Origin: Thermohalobaculum sp039184865
GTDB taxonomy: Bacteria; Pseudomonadota; Alphaproteobacteria; Rhodobacterales; Rhodobacteraceae
DNA length: 64,000 bases
Direction of reading: 5' to 3'
Assembly: GCA_039184865.1 (NCBI GenBank)
Contig: JBCDAV010000001.1
Location: forward strand, 62,001-126,000
Translations under genes and position numbers: made by a program
The notes under the pieces: generated by a model
Databases searched by the model: none
What the model was told of the DNA's origin: nothing
The model's input: the letters and a program-made list of their open reading frames with translations, nothing else
Shown here: positions 32,908 through 40,833 of the stretch, in pieces
Layout: each line of letters opens with the position of its first letter
Numbering within the stretch: position 1 is the stretch's first letter

Positions 32908-34575
32908 ATGGACGGCCAAAACGCATCTGCGAACGAGATTCTCGAAATCAAGAATCTGTCGATCACCCTGCCCGTCGGGTCCGACCGGAAGTACGCTGTT
33001 CAGGACATCTCGATCACGCTGCGCCGCGGCGAGCTCCTCTGCGTCGTCGGAGAGAGTGGTTCCGGCAAGTCGGTGATGACGAGCGCGATCATGAACGACG
33101 TGCCGCCGCGGCTCGGGATCGAAAGCGGCGAGGTTCTGTTCGATGGCGAGGACGTGCTGAAGTTCTCGCGCGCGAAACTGAATGACATTCGCGGCGCGCG
33201 GATCTCGATGATCTATCAGGAGCCGATGGCCGCCCTGAACCCGTCGATGAAGATCGGTGCGCAGGTCGACGAGGTGTTCGAACTGCACCGCCCGGACATC
33301 GACGCCGAGGGACGCAAGGTCGAAACGCTCAAGCTGTTCGAGCAGATGCGCCTGCCGTCGCCCGAGCGGATCTATGCCAGCTATCCGCACCAGGTCTCGG
33401 GCGGCCAGTGCCAGCGCGTCGTCATCGCCATGGCGCTGGCGTGCAAACCCGACATCCTGATCGCCGACGAGCCGACGACGGCGCTCGACGTCACCACGCA
33501 GAAAGAGATCCTGAACCTCTTCAACGAGCTCAAGGACGTTTATGACAACGCGACGATCCTGATCACCCACGATTTCGGCGTGGTCGCAGAGGTGGCCGAC
33601 CGCGTGGCCGTGATGTGCTGGGGCCGGATGGTCGAGGAGGGCACGACCGAGGAAGTGCTGCTCCACCCCAAGGAGGACTACACGCGCCTTCTGGTCGACG
33701 CGATGCCGCTTCTCGAGACGACCAGGACGCCGGATCTTTCGCGCAACGACACGCCCGTCGTTCACGCCAAGGGCGTGCACAAGGTCTATTCCGACTCGAA
33801 GCGGTCGGTGCACGCGGTCAACGACGCGAACTTCTCGCTGCGCCCGGGAGAGACCCTCGGCGTTGTCGGCGAATCCGGGTCCGGAAAGTCCACGCTTGCA
33901 AAGGCGCTCATCCGCCTGACCGAGCCGAGCGAAGGCGCGATCTTCATCAACGATCAGGACTTCCTCGCGTTGAACGGGCGCAGCCTCGACGAGGCCCGGC
34001 GCCACATCCAGATGATCTTCCAGGATCCGTACGGGTCGCTCAATCCGACCCACACGGTCGGGCAGATGATCTCGCGCAGCGCGATCCTTGCCGGGCTCTC
34101 CGACGCCGAGGCCAAGGCGCGGACGCATGAACTTCTGAAGCTCGTCGGCCTCGGCCCCGAGGCCTTCGACCGCCGCCCGCGAAACTTCTCGGGCGGCCAG
34201 CGCCAGCGCATTGGCGTGGCCCGCGCGCTCGCGATGGAGCCAGAAGTTGTGATCGCGGACGAAAGCGTTTCGGCGCTCGATCTCTCGGTGCAGAAGCAGG
34301 TGCTTCGTCTGATGAACGACCTGCAGTCGCGCCTGAACATCGCGATCATCTTCATCACGCACGACCTGCGCGTGGCGGCCCAGATTTCGGACTACATCAC
34401 GGTCATGGAGAAGGGCGTGATGGTCGAGATCGGCACCGCCGATCAGGTCTTCAACAATCCGCAGCACGAATACACCAAGAAGCTGCTGGCAGCGGCGCCG
34501 GGGCAGGGCTGGCACCCGCCGCGCCTGTCACCGGAGGAAGCAGATCGCATTGCCGCGAATGTCAGCCGCGCCTGA
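32908..34575 (+). CDS. Fused oligopeptide-type ABC transporter ATPase (two NBDs)
   Basis: A 555-residue protein with two complete ATPase domains, as in YejF/GsiA-type peptide importers. Domain 1: Walker A GESGSGKS at 48-55, signature VSGGQCQR near 164, Walker B ILIADEPT near 185. Domain 2: Walker A GESGSGKS near 322, signature FSGGQRQR near 427, Walker B VVIADESVSALD. Oligopeptide-family tails are present in both halves. GGAGG precedes the ATG. No permease or binding-protein gene is adjacent; the only family 5 binding protein in the window is 15 kb away. Likely energises uptake of peptides or similar solutes. Confidence 0.94.
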   Translation: MDGQNASANEILEIKNLSITLPVGSDRKYAVQDISITLRRGELLCVVGESGSGKSVMTSAIMNDVPPRLGIESGEVLFDGEDVLKFSRAKLNDIRGARISMIYQEPMAALNPSMKIGAQVDEVFELHRPDIDAEGRKVETLKLFEQMRLPSPERIYASYPHQVSGGQCQRVVIAMALACKPDILIADEPTTALDVTTQKEILNLFNELKDVYDNATILITHDFGVVAEVADRVAVMCWGRMVEEGTTEEVLLHPKEDYTRLLVDAMPLLETTRTPDLSRNDTPVVHAKGVHKVYSDSKRSVHAVNDANFSLRPGETLGVVGESGSGKSTLAKALIRLTEPSEGAIFINDQDFLALNGRSLDEARRHIQMIFQDPYGSLNPTHTVGQMISRSAILAGLSDAEAKARTHELLKLVGLGPEAFDRRPRNFSGGQRQRIGVARALAMEPEVVIADESVSALDLSVQKQVLRLMNDLQSRLNIAIIFITHDLRVAAQISDYITVMEKGVMVEIGTADQVFNNPQHEYTKKLLAAAPGQGWHPPRLSPEEADRIAANVSRA

Positions 34576-34619
34576 AGGCGGCCGGTGCCTTCCCGTATTT
34601 CGATGACAGGATCAATCGC

Positions 34620-35123
34620 ATGAGTACGTCGAACCGGACCGGCTGCCACCGGCACTCTGCTTTCGGCAAGGAGATGCAGGTCGCCGACGCGCATCTCGAC
34701 ATCGGGGAGGTCGCGATCCTCGAGATGGCGCGCCACCTGTTTCAGGGCTTCGCCAAGCCCGAGTGCCACGGCTGGATGAGGGCGTTTCAACGGGCCGAGG
34801 AGATCTTCCCGCCCGAAATCGCGGCGGACGTCGCGTGGAAGACTCTCAAGCTGATCCAAGGCATGCGGATCAGCCGCCGGTCCTGCTTCCAGTTCAGTTC
34901 GCCGAACTGCCCGGACTGCGCCAAGGTGCTGACAGAGCACGAACGCCAGTTGCTTGGGGTGCTGGTGGCGTCGAGATGCCGGCAGATGAGTGAGGCACGA
35001 ACCCATGCCATGCTGCTCTGCGAGGGCAATCAGACCGACAGCCTGCTCGGTGCCGCGAAGGATCTCTCGGACGTGCTCGGGGAGCGCCTTCTGAACGGCT
35101 TCAGCCTGCGGGTCAGGGCCTGA
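34620..35123 (+). CDS. Cysteine-containing hypothetical protein
   Basis: A 167-residue soluble protein of unknown function, 44 bases after the ABC ATPase and in the same direction. Notable is a Cys-x-x-Cys in NCPDCAKVLTEHERQLLG plus other scattered cysteines (ECHGW, SRCRQM, LLCEG), which could bind metal. The amino-terminal part is helical (VAILEMARHLFQGFAKPECHGW). No signal peptide or known domain is recognised. Natural composition and position after the ABC gene support it as real. Confidence 0.65.
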   Translation: MSTSNRTGCHRHSAFGKEMQVADAHLDIGEVAILEMARHLFQGFAKPECHGWMRAFQRAEEIFPPEIAADVAWKTLKLIQGMRISRRSCFQFSSPNCPDCAKVLTEHERQLLGVLVASRCRQMSEARTHAMLLCEGNQTDSLLGAAKDLSDVLGERLLNGFSLRVRA

Positions 35124-35246
35124 ACCGAGCTTTTTTGCTGTACAGGCTGGTGTCGCCATCTTCTTTGCGAGATGCGCGAACACGTCGGCGATTTCCTCGT
35201 TTTGCCGTCGCCCTGCTTCCCCCCGGGCGCACCGCGCTGACGCCAG

Positions 35247-35789
35247 CTATCCCGGAGGGAAGGTCGACAGAATTTCGTCGATCACCGGCTGCACGTTCGG
35301 GTCTGGATTGTTGAGTTCGTCCGGCGTCAGCCGCTTGGAGGCGAACCCGTGCCAGACCGGCAGCGCTTCGACTCTGTCGATGATGTCGATGGCAAGCTTG
35401 CCCTCGGTGTAGCGCTCGGTGAGCGACTCGGTGCCGTAGTATCCGCGGCCCCACCAAGGCCCGCTGAGCGAGCTTGGCACGTTCCAGACCTCGACGCCGT
35501 CCCGCGCGCCGATGGTGAATTGAACGAGGAAATCGGCGCCGTCGCGGCTCTCGAGAAACGTGTATCCCTTGCCTTCGAGATTGCTGCGGATCCCGTCGAG
35601 CAGCTTGGCTGCTGTTCGCGGTGTCGGCCCGAGCAGCCCGAACACGTCCATCGGTTCGTCGCGCGCCCAGGCGAAGGTCTGGTAGACGCCGAAATCCCGC
35701 GACGTGTCATAGTTCGCCTCGAAGGTCGGCTTGTCGGCGCATGCCACGAGAAGCATGAGCGTTACCAATAGGGAAATTATCGAGCGCAT
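35247..35789 (-). CDS. DUF4136 lipoprotein
   Basis: A 180-residue lipoprotein. The signal MRSIISLLVTLMLLVAC has its lipobox cysteine at 17. The rest matches the DUF4136 pattern: YDTSRDFGVYQTFAW near 28-42, LLDGIRSNLEGKGYTF and a C-terminal INEILSTFPP-like helix (DEILSTFPPG). The function of DUF4136 is unknown, but it is common among envelope lipoproteins of Gram-negatives. GGAAGG precedes the ATG. It ends a run of five consecutive exported minus-strand genes. Confidence 0.85.
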   Translation of the reverse strand: MRSIISLLVTLMLLVACADKPTFEANYDTSRDFGVYQTFAWARDEPMDVFGLLGPTPRTAAKLLDGIRSNLEGKGYTFLESRDGADFLVQFTIGARDGVEVWNVPSSLSGPWWGRGYYGTESLTERYTEGKLAIDIIDRVEALPVWHGFASKRLTPDELNNPDPNVQPVIDEILSTFPPG

Positions 35790-35838
35790 GTTCTGCCCTT
35801 CCGACCGTCTAGGTTACTCCGTTTGCAGGTGCGCGAGA

Positions 35839-36126
35839 CTACCACCGCCGACCGCGCCGCTGTTTCCGGTGGTGCCGGCGGACCGCGTCGCGCCTCCGGG
35901 CTTTCTTGACCGCGCCCACCGTTGCTCCGATCGCTGCACCGATAGCCGCGCCGCGCCCCGGTCGGCCGGAAACGATCCCGCCGACGATTGCTCCGGCAAC
36001 CGCACCGCGCGCGGCGTTGCGGGCAACTGGCCCGGCGTTTGCCTCCTCGTGACCGATCCAGAAAGCGCCGGTCGAGACCATGAACACGACTGCCACGATC
36101 ATCACCCTTTGCACAGTGATTCTCAT
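35839..36126 (-). CDS. Small glycine-zipper protein with basic tail
   Basis: A 95-residue protein. A signal anchor (about 8-25) precedes a glycine-zipper region, ARGAVAGAIVGGIVSG and GRGAAIGAAIGATVGAVKK, and a strongly basic C terminus (RRHHRKQRRGRRW). The zipper motif suggests membrane-associated helix packing. The start overlaps the MORN protein stop by four bases. A shorter antisense or alternative frame is rejected because the signal and glycine pattern are only in this one. Confidence 0.75.
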   Translation of the reverse strand: MRITVQRVMIVAVVFMVSTGAFWIGHEEANAGPVARNAARGAVAGAIVGGIVSGRPGRGAAIGAAIGATVGAVKKARRRDAVRRHHRKQRRGRRW

Positions 36127-36983
36127 TGCACCTTGCTCCCGTTCTCCCAGGTCTCAATCGACTGCGACCCGTCTTTCTCCGTGACGAGAATCTGTCCGTC
36201 CGGTTTCCCGTCGATGAAGCGTCCCTGATAGATCTTGCCCTCGGCATCGATCACCGAACCCGGCCCGTTCGGGCTGCCGCGGGAGAACACGCCGACAAAC
36301 GTTCGCCCGTCCGATGCCTCGAGTATGCCTGGACCTTCCGGATCGTCGTCGGCGAACATTCCCATATAGGTGTCGTCATTGGACTGGATCAGTGTGCCAA
36401 AGCCGTGGCGGACATCGTTTTCAGCCTCTCCGAAATAGATCTCGTCGGCCTCGGTTTCGTAATAAACGAGGGCTGGGCCGACCATTTCACTGTCCTTGAT
36501 CTCGCCTCGAAACACCCAACCCTCGGGCGTGGTCAGGCGGCCCCTGCCGTGGGTCAGGCCATCGATCAACTCGCCCTCAAAGGTATAGCCGTTGGCGCCG
36601 ACGTAGACACCCTCGCCCTCTGGTACACCCTGGGCGAACGATCCGTCGAAGGTGTCGATCCCGCCATCCGCGGCGCGGAAAGCAACCTTGCCCGCCCCGT
36701 CGGCTCGACCGGCGACGACATCCCCGTCATAGCGGGCTTTGAACCCTTGCGAGTCCCAGTAGATCAACGTTCCCCGCCCGCTGGCCTTGCCATCGAGACA
36801 GGCGCCTGTCCACGTCGCCCCTTCGGTTGACGTGCCGTCGCCGGACGTCCAGATCTGGCAATCCGTCACCGGATCGGTCAACCAGTTGTCGGCAAGCGCG
36901 TCGCCGCCCTGGAACACTACGAGACCAGTCGCTGCCGCGAGCATCGCTCTAGCAACCGGGACGACACTGTTCGGTTTTCTCAT
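36123..36983 (-). CDS. MORN-repeat exported protein
   Basis: A 286-residue protein with a signal peptide (MRKPNSVVPVARAMLAAATGLVVFQGGDALA) and about seven MORN-type repeats: GRGTLIYWDSQGFKARYDGD, GEGVYVGANGYTFEGEL, GRGRLTTPEGWVFRGEI, GFGTLIQSNDDTYMGMF and later copies. MORN repeats form beta-hairpin sheets and often mediate membrane or lipid contacts. It is translationally coupled to the small glycine-zipper gene. An early DxCQIWTSGDGTSTEG region and conserved cysteines may form a disulfide. The role is unknown. Confidence 0.87.
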   Translation of the reverse strand: MRKPNSVVPVARAMLAAATGLVVFQGGDALADNWLTDPVTDCQIWTSGDGTSTEGATWTGACLDGKASGRGTLIYWDSQGFKARYDGDVVAGRADGAGKVAFRAADGGIDTFDGSFAQGVPEGEGVYVGANGYTFEGELIDGLTHGRGRLTTPEGWVFRGEIKDSEMVGPALVYYETEADEIYFGEAENDVRHGFGTLIQSNDDTYMGMFADDDPEGPGILEASDGRTFVGVFSRGSPNGPGSVIDAEGKIYQGRFIDGKPDGQILVTEKDGSQSIETWENGSKVQ

Positions 36984-37051
36984 GTCAGATCTGGCCTCTT
37001 TGAGAGCACAGGAGTAGGTGTCGCGACAGAAGTCCGTCGCGACCGCCCGGG

Positions 37052-37318
37052 TCAGTTCGACGACTTTCCGTCCTGCAACCCGCGCTGATAGGCGGCTTCC
37101 TTGTCCTTCTGGACCTTGTCGACCACGAGACCGCCGAGCAGTCCGGCGCCGGCACCGATGGCCGCCCCGAGGCCCGCGTTCCCGGCGATGGCCCCGACCA
37201 CGGCGCCGCCGGCGCTGCCTGCGACCGTGCCGGTGATGGCGCGTTGTTCGGTATCGGAAAGTCCCGCGCAGCCCGAAAGAAGCCCCAGCGAAACGACGAC
37301 GATGATTGTCTTCTTCAT
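37052..37318 (-). CDS. Glycine-zipper lipoprotein
   Basis: An 88-residue lipoprotein. MKKTIIVVVSLGLLSGC gives the lipobox cysteine at 17. The mature part is almost all glycine zipper, GTVAGSAGGAVVGAIAG and GLGAAIGAGAGLLGGLV, followed by a polar tail QKDKEAAYQRGLQDG. It resembles small YMGG/Rick_17kDa-type outer-membrane lipoproteins. AAAGGAC and AGGGAC precede the ATG. It lies between the MORN gene and a Rap1a-family gene. Confidence 0.88.
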   Translation of the reverse strand: MKKTIIVVVSLGLLSGCAGLSDTEQRAITGTVAGSAGGAVVGAIAGNAGLGAAIGAGAGLLGGLVVDKVQKDKEAAYQRGLQDGKSSN

Positions 37319-37342
37319 GTCCCTATGTCCTTTCTCGTGGCG

Positions 37343-37735
37343 TCAGTTGCACGGGAACGCCGAAGCGGCCCATTGCAGAAGCCCGTCCAGCGCTTCCGTC
37401 TCGCCGACGCTCGGGTTCTTGCCGACCCAGTCGACGAACATCGCGACAGCTTCATTGCGCGACGGGCGGTCGTCGCCGGTCGGCGCGCAGTAGACGCCCT
37501 CGTCGAGCTCGGCTGTCAGCGCCTGATGGAAGTGCGCGACGCCAATGATGTAGCCTTGGCACATGTGGATGGCCGCCGCGTAGGTCGGCGCGACAGGTGC
37601 CGCGGCGCAGAGCGTCGCCAGATCCTCGGTCGTGTCGATCAGGAAGCGCTCTTCCTCGGCTGCGAAGGCCGGTGCCGTGAGAACGGCTCCGCAGAGCGCG
37701 AGTGCCGCTGCTCGTTTCCCGTAAGGCAAGTTCAT
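37343..37735 (-). CDS. Rap1a/Tai family periplasmic protein
   Basis: A 130-residue protein with a signal peptide (MNLPYGKRAAALALCGAVLTAPAFA). The mature part has the Rap1a/Tai pattern: LATLCAAA, MCQGYIIGVAHFH, YCAP, MFVDWVGKNPSVGETEALDGLLQWAASAFPC, with the four cysteines characteristic of this fold. Family members include immunity proteins that inhibit type VI amidase effectors. No effector or type VI gene is seen here, so the immunity role is not supported by context. The ATG at 37735 has GGGGAG upstream. Confidence 0.83.
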   Translation of the reverse strand: MNLPYGKRAAALALCGAVLTAPAFAAEEERFLIDTTEDLATLCAAAPVAPTYAAAIHMCQGYIIGVAHFHQALTAELDEGVYCAPTGDDRPSRNEAVAMFVDWVGKNPSVGETEALDGLLQWAASAFPCN

Positions 37736-37924
37736 CGGGTTTCTCCCCTTCTGTGAAAGCTTGTTGATCGCGATCTTGTGCCGGCTCCTTTCGCGCAAAC
37801 CACTCAGGACGAGGGCCTCATCTTTCGCGGCTGCGCGCGCTGGCTTTCTGGAAAGCTCAGAGTATCGTTTTGGCTCGGCCCCCTTTGTCAAAACGACGAC
37901 GCGTGAACCATCTCAGATAAACCA

Positions 37925-39175
37925 TCAAAGCGCCAGCCTTGCGCGCAATCCGAAGATCCCGATCAGGTCCTTCGTCGGGTCAAGAGCGGGGTTCACCACC
38001 ACTTGCGCATCCGGGGTGACGGCCAGCGTCTCGCTGACGTTCAGCCGGTAGAACAGCTCGCCGCTCCATTGATCGTCGAGGCCCGGTCCGAAGCTGTCGC
38101 CATTTGGCCGACCCCAGTTCAGCCCGAAGCCCAGAACATCCTGGCCCGGGCCTGGTTCAGGCTGCCAGCCGACACCGGCGCTGACGCTCGCTTCCAGCAG
38201 TGCGCCGCCATCGTTGGCAAAGCCGCCGCGCAGGAAGGGCAGCCACTGATCCTCGATGAACCACGAGGCCGATCCCGCGACACCCCAACCGTCGTTCACG
38301 CCGAACTCGCGCGAACCGTCCGTGTGCCAGAACGTGGCGTGGATATTGTCGAAGATCAGCCGCTCGGGCGACGTGGTCCAACCGATCTCGAACGAGGTGA
38401 AGAAGTCCTTCTCGTCGAAGAAGGTGCCGAAGCTGTGGAACGGTTCCGTAGGGTCGGCATTGGCGTCGGCTATGCCGGCGATGGCGTAGAAATTATCGGT
38501 CAGGAAAACCCCGCTTGCCAGGCCGAGCGCGGACTCGTTGGGCGCTCCGATCGTCCCGCTGCCTGTCGAGAACACGAGGTTCGAGAAGTGCGTCCACGGA
38601 CTGCCGAGCGCGTAGGCATCGACGTAATCCGTGACATCTAGCAGACCCGCCGTGACGGTTGCCCGGCCATCGCCGAGGCGCTGGCGCCAGTAGAGGTTGG
38701 TCAGGCGCGCGCCCTGATCGCTGAAGGGTCCGTTGAGAATGCCGACATATCCGATATCGAAGCCGAGCCCGCTCGGCGCGACGTCCGTGTAGGCGTGGCG
38801 GTGCTCGCCTTTGAAGACCAGCGCTCCGGTGTTCGGCGTCCCGGACCCGATCAACTCCCACGCGCCGAACAGGCGCACCATGCCGGAGGCCGCGAAGTCG
38901 TCGCCCGTGCTCTCGGTCGCGGCGAATGCGAGGCTCGTGTAATCGATGCTGAACGAGAGACCGGTATCGTCCGTCAGTTCTTTCTTGCCTGCCTGCCACT
39001 GTTCCAGAAGGCCCGGTTCGGGCAGCAGGCCGACCTGCTCACCGTCACGCTCGATCTGGCGTTCGACCGCGTCCGGGCCTCCGAATGTCTGCGCTCCGGC
39101 GCTGCCCGTCGCGACGGCCACGGCGCAAAGCGCACCGGCAAGCGTGAAGGTGGTGTGCTTCGCGTATGACCCCAT
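37925..39175 (-). CDS. OprB-type carbohydrate-selective porin
   Basis: A 416-residue outer-membrane porin of the OprB family, with signal peptide (ending GSAGA near 28), an N-terminal helical segment (GGPDAVERQIERDGEQVG) and 16-strand barrel features such as GALVFKGEHRHAY and GWGVAGSASWFIED. The C-terminal GLRARLAL is less aromatic than usual. Such porins admit sugars or other small polar compounds. It is nine bases downstream of the barrel-protein gene and probably last in the amidohydrolase operon. Confidence 0.87.
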   Translation of the reverse strand: MGSYAKHTTFTLAGALCAVAVATGSAGAQTFGGPDAVERQIERDGEQVGLLPEPGLLEQWQAGKKELTDDTGLSFSIDYTSLAFAATESTGDDFAASGMVRLFGAWELIGSGTPNTGALVFKGEHRHAYTDVAPSGLGFDIGYVGILNGPFSDQGARLTNLYWRQRLGDGRATVTAGLLDVTDYVDAYALGSPWTHFSNLVFSTGSGTIGAPNESALGLASGVFLTDNFYAIAGIADANADPTEPFHSFGTFFDEKDFFTSFEIGWTTSPERLIFDNIHATFWHTDGSREFGVNDGWGVAGSASWFIEDQWLPFLRGGFANDGGALLEASVSAGVGWQPEPGPGQDVLGFGLNWGRPNGDSFGPGLDDQWSGELFYRLNVSETLAVTPDAQVVVNPALDPTKDLIGIFGLRARLAL

Positions 39176-39184
39176 GGCGCTGCC

Positions 39185-40021
39185 TTACTGGAACGGGTTG
39201 GCGATGACGGGCGTGACGTTGAACTTCAGCAGCCATTCGGGACCGAACGTGTCCTGACGCACGACGCTGTAGTCGACCTCGGCATTGAATTTTATCGGCA
39301 GCCCGAAAAGGCGCGTCGTCTTCGAGATCCCGAGCCCGACCGGAACGTTCCAGCGATCTCCCGTCGCGCCGTTCCAGTCATAGGTGATCGTCGGCCCGGC
39401 GCCGACCTGCCATCCGTCGCCGACATTGAAGAACAGGAAGTATTGCAGCGAACTCAGATTGGTGTCGTTGCCATGGCCGGCGATTTTCCAGGAATGCGTG
39501 GCGAGCCCGCCGATGATCCCCCAATCGTCGATATAGGCGCCGAAGAATTCCGGGCCGAGCGTCCAGTTTCCGCTGCGCAGGTCGCTGTTCGTCCCGGCCG
39601 GGATACCGCCGACCGCGCCGATCCCATAAGAGAACTTGCCGTCCGTCTTGGGTGCGTAGGCGAGGTCGAAGCCGATATCGCCGAGCCCGCCGCCGCTGTC
39701 GAAAGCGCCGGTTGTGCCATCGAAGAACGGCTCATTTATCGGAAAGGCGAAGGCCGGGCGGAAGATGATCTTGTCGCCGCTGTCCAGAATGAACGGCAGC
39801 ACCGGCTGGAAGGTGAAGGTGAACCCGTTCTGGTCTTCCGCACCCGGCAGGTTGCCGTCGTATCTCCGGTGCTCGATCTTCAGGCCGAGGCTCGCCAGCG
39901 ACGTCGCCGGGTTGGACAACTCGTTCGCCAGGGCGTTCGCGTCCTGCTCGGCCGCGGCAGGAGCAGCGGCAAGGGCGAGTGATGCCGCCAGTGCGAGCAT
40001 CGAGAAGGTGCGTGATGTCAT
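39185..40021 (-). CDS. Outer-membrane beta-barrel protein
   Basis: A 278-residue protein with signal peptide (MTSRTFSMLALAASLALAAAPAAAEQ). The remainder alternates hydrophobic and polar residues as in a transmembrane barrel: LSSLQYFLFFNVGDGWQVGAGPTITYDW, VPVGLGISKTTRLFGLPIKFN, ending EWLLKFNVTPVIANPFQ. It resembles barrels in the MetA-pathway/transporter-like (Phenol_MetA_deg) group. The ATG at 40021 is 13 bases after the DUF3299 gene ends. Confidence 0.78.
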   Translation of the reverse strand: MTSRTFSMLALAASLALAAAPAAAEQDANALANELSNPATSLASLGLKIEHRRYDGNLPGAEDQNGFTFTFQPVLPFILDSGDKIIFRPAFAFPINEPFFDGTTGAFDSGGGLGDIGFDLAYAPKTDGKFSYGIGAVGGIPAGTNSDLRSGNWTLGPEFFGAYIDDWGIIGGLATHSWKIAGHGNDTNLSSLQYFLFFNVGDGWQVGAGPTITYDWNGATGDRWNVPVGLGISKTTRLFGLPIKFNAEVDYSVVRQDTFGPEWLLKFNVTPVIANPFQ

Positions 40022-40034
40022 GTCTGTTCCAGGT

Positions 40035-40775
40035 TCAGTCAAAGGCCCGGGTCCGTGGCAGGCCTGTGCCATGAACCGGGGTACGTGTTCCAAGCCCGAG
40101 CCCACGGGCGAGCTTCGTGATCGTTTCAGAGGCGACGGCATCCAGTTGATAGGTCACGGACATCGGCACGAGGCCGTCGACCACCATGACCATTTCGACG
40201 TTCGGAGCGATCGTGATCTCCCCCGTCAGCGTCACCGGCTCGTAGATGAAGGACGGCGTCCAGCCGTCGGTCATGCGCACGCGGATCATCTGGTTCGGCG
40301 GCGGCGGGGGCATATGGCTGCACATGCCGCGCTCGGGCACCAGATAGGCCACCGGCCTGCCGTCTGCATCGGGTGGGGCCGGGATCACGAAGCCCGAAAT
40401 CCGCACATCGGCGCGCGTCAGCTCAGGATTTCCGGCGTGCGCGGCCTCTCGCCTGCGCTCGGCGACGACCCAGCGCTGCGCGATCAGATGATCGATGTCG
40501 ATGCCCTCGGCCGTCAATTTCGCTTCGGCCTGCGAGAGCGTGGTCTCGAGGCTCGCACGCGCCTCGCTCTCTGGCGCGGCCTTCTCCAATTCCGCCCGCA
40601 TCCGGGCGATTTCGACCAGCTCGCGCAACTTCTCGGGGTCGAGGTCGCGGTAGGGGTCCTCGAACTGCTGCTTTGTGTGGTCAATCAGTGCCGCCCAGTC
40701 GATCTGCTTCGGCGCCTCGCTGGCCGCCGCCAGACCCGACATCATCGAAAGCGCGAATGCTATGAGCCATCTCAT
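40035..40775 (-). CDS. DUF3299 periplasmic protein
   Basis: A 246-residue secreted protein. The ATG at 40775 has GGAG seven bases upstream and starts MRWLIAFALSMMSGLAAASEA; an ATG five codons earlier is possible. After a helical middle part (about 55-100), the DUF3299 core has ISGFVIPA, YLVPERGMCSHMPPPPPNQMI and VTLTGEITI, with the cysteine-histidine pair GMCSHMPPPPP. The molecular role of DUF3299 is unknown. It lies between the amidohydrolase and two barrel proteins in one likely operon. Confidence 0.87.
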   Translation of the reverse strand: MRWLIAFALSMMSGLAAASEAPKQIDWAALIDHTKQQFEDPYRDLDPEKLRELVEIARMRAELEKAAPESEARASLETTLSQAEAKLTAEGIDIDHLIAQRWVVAERRREAAHAGNPELTRADVRISGFVIPAPPDADGRPVAYLVPERGMCSHMPPPPPNQMIRVRMTDGWTPSFIYEPVTLTGEITIAPNVEMVMVVDGLVPMSVTYQLDAVASETITKLARGLGLGTRTPVHGTGLPRTRAFD

Positions 40776-40833
40776 CCGGAATCTCCGCATGTACGGTTGA
40801 AGCCGGGGGCGGATGCCGCCCCCGGGATCGCGA

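Noticed and set aside
32779..34515. 578-codon minus-strand frame opposite the ABC ATPase
   Set aside because: Both ATP-binding cassettes lie on the plus strand with all motifs.
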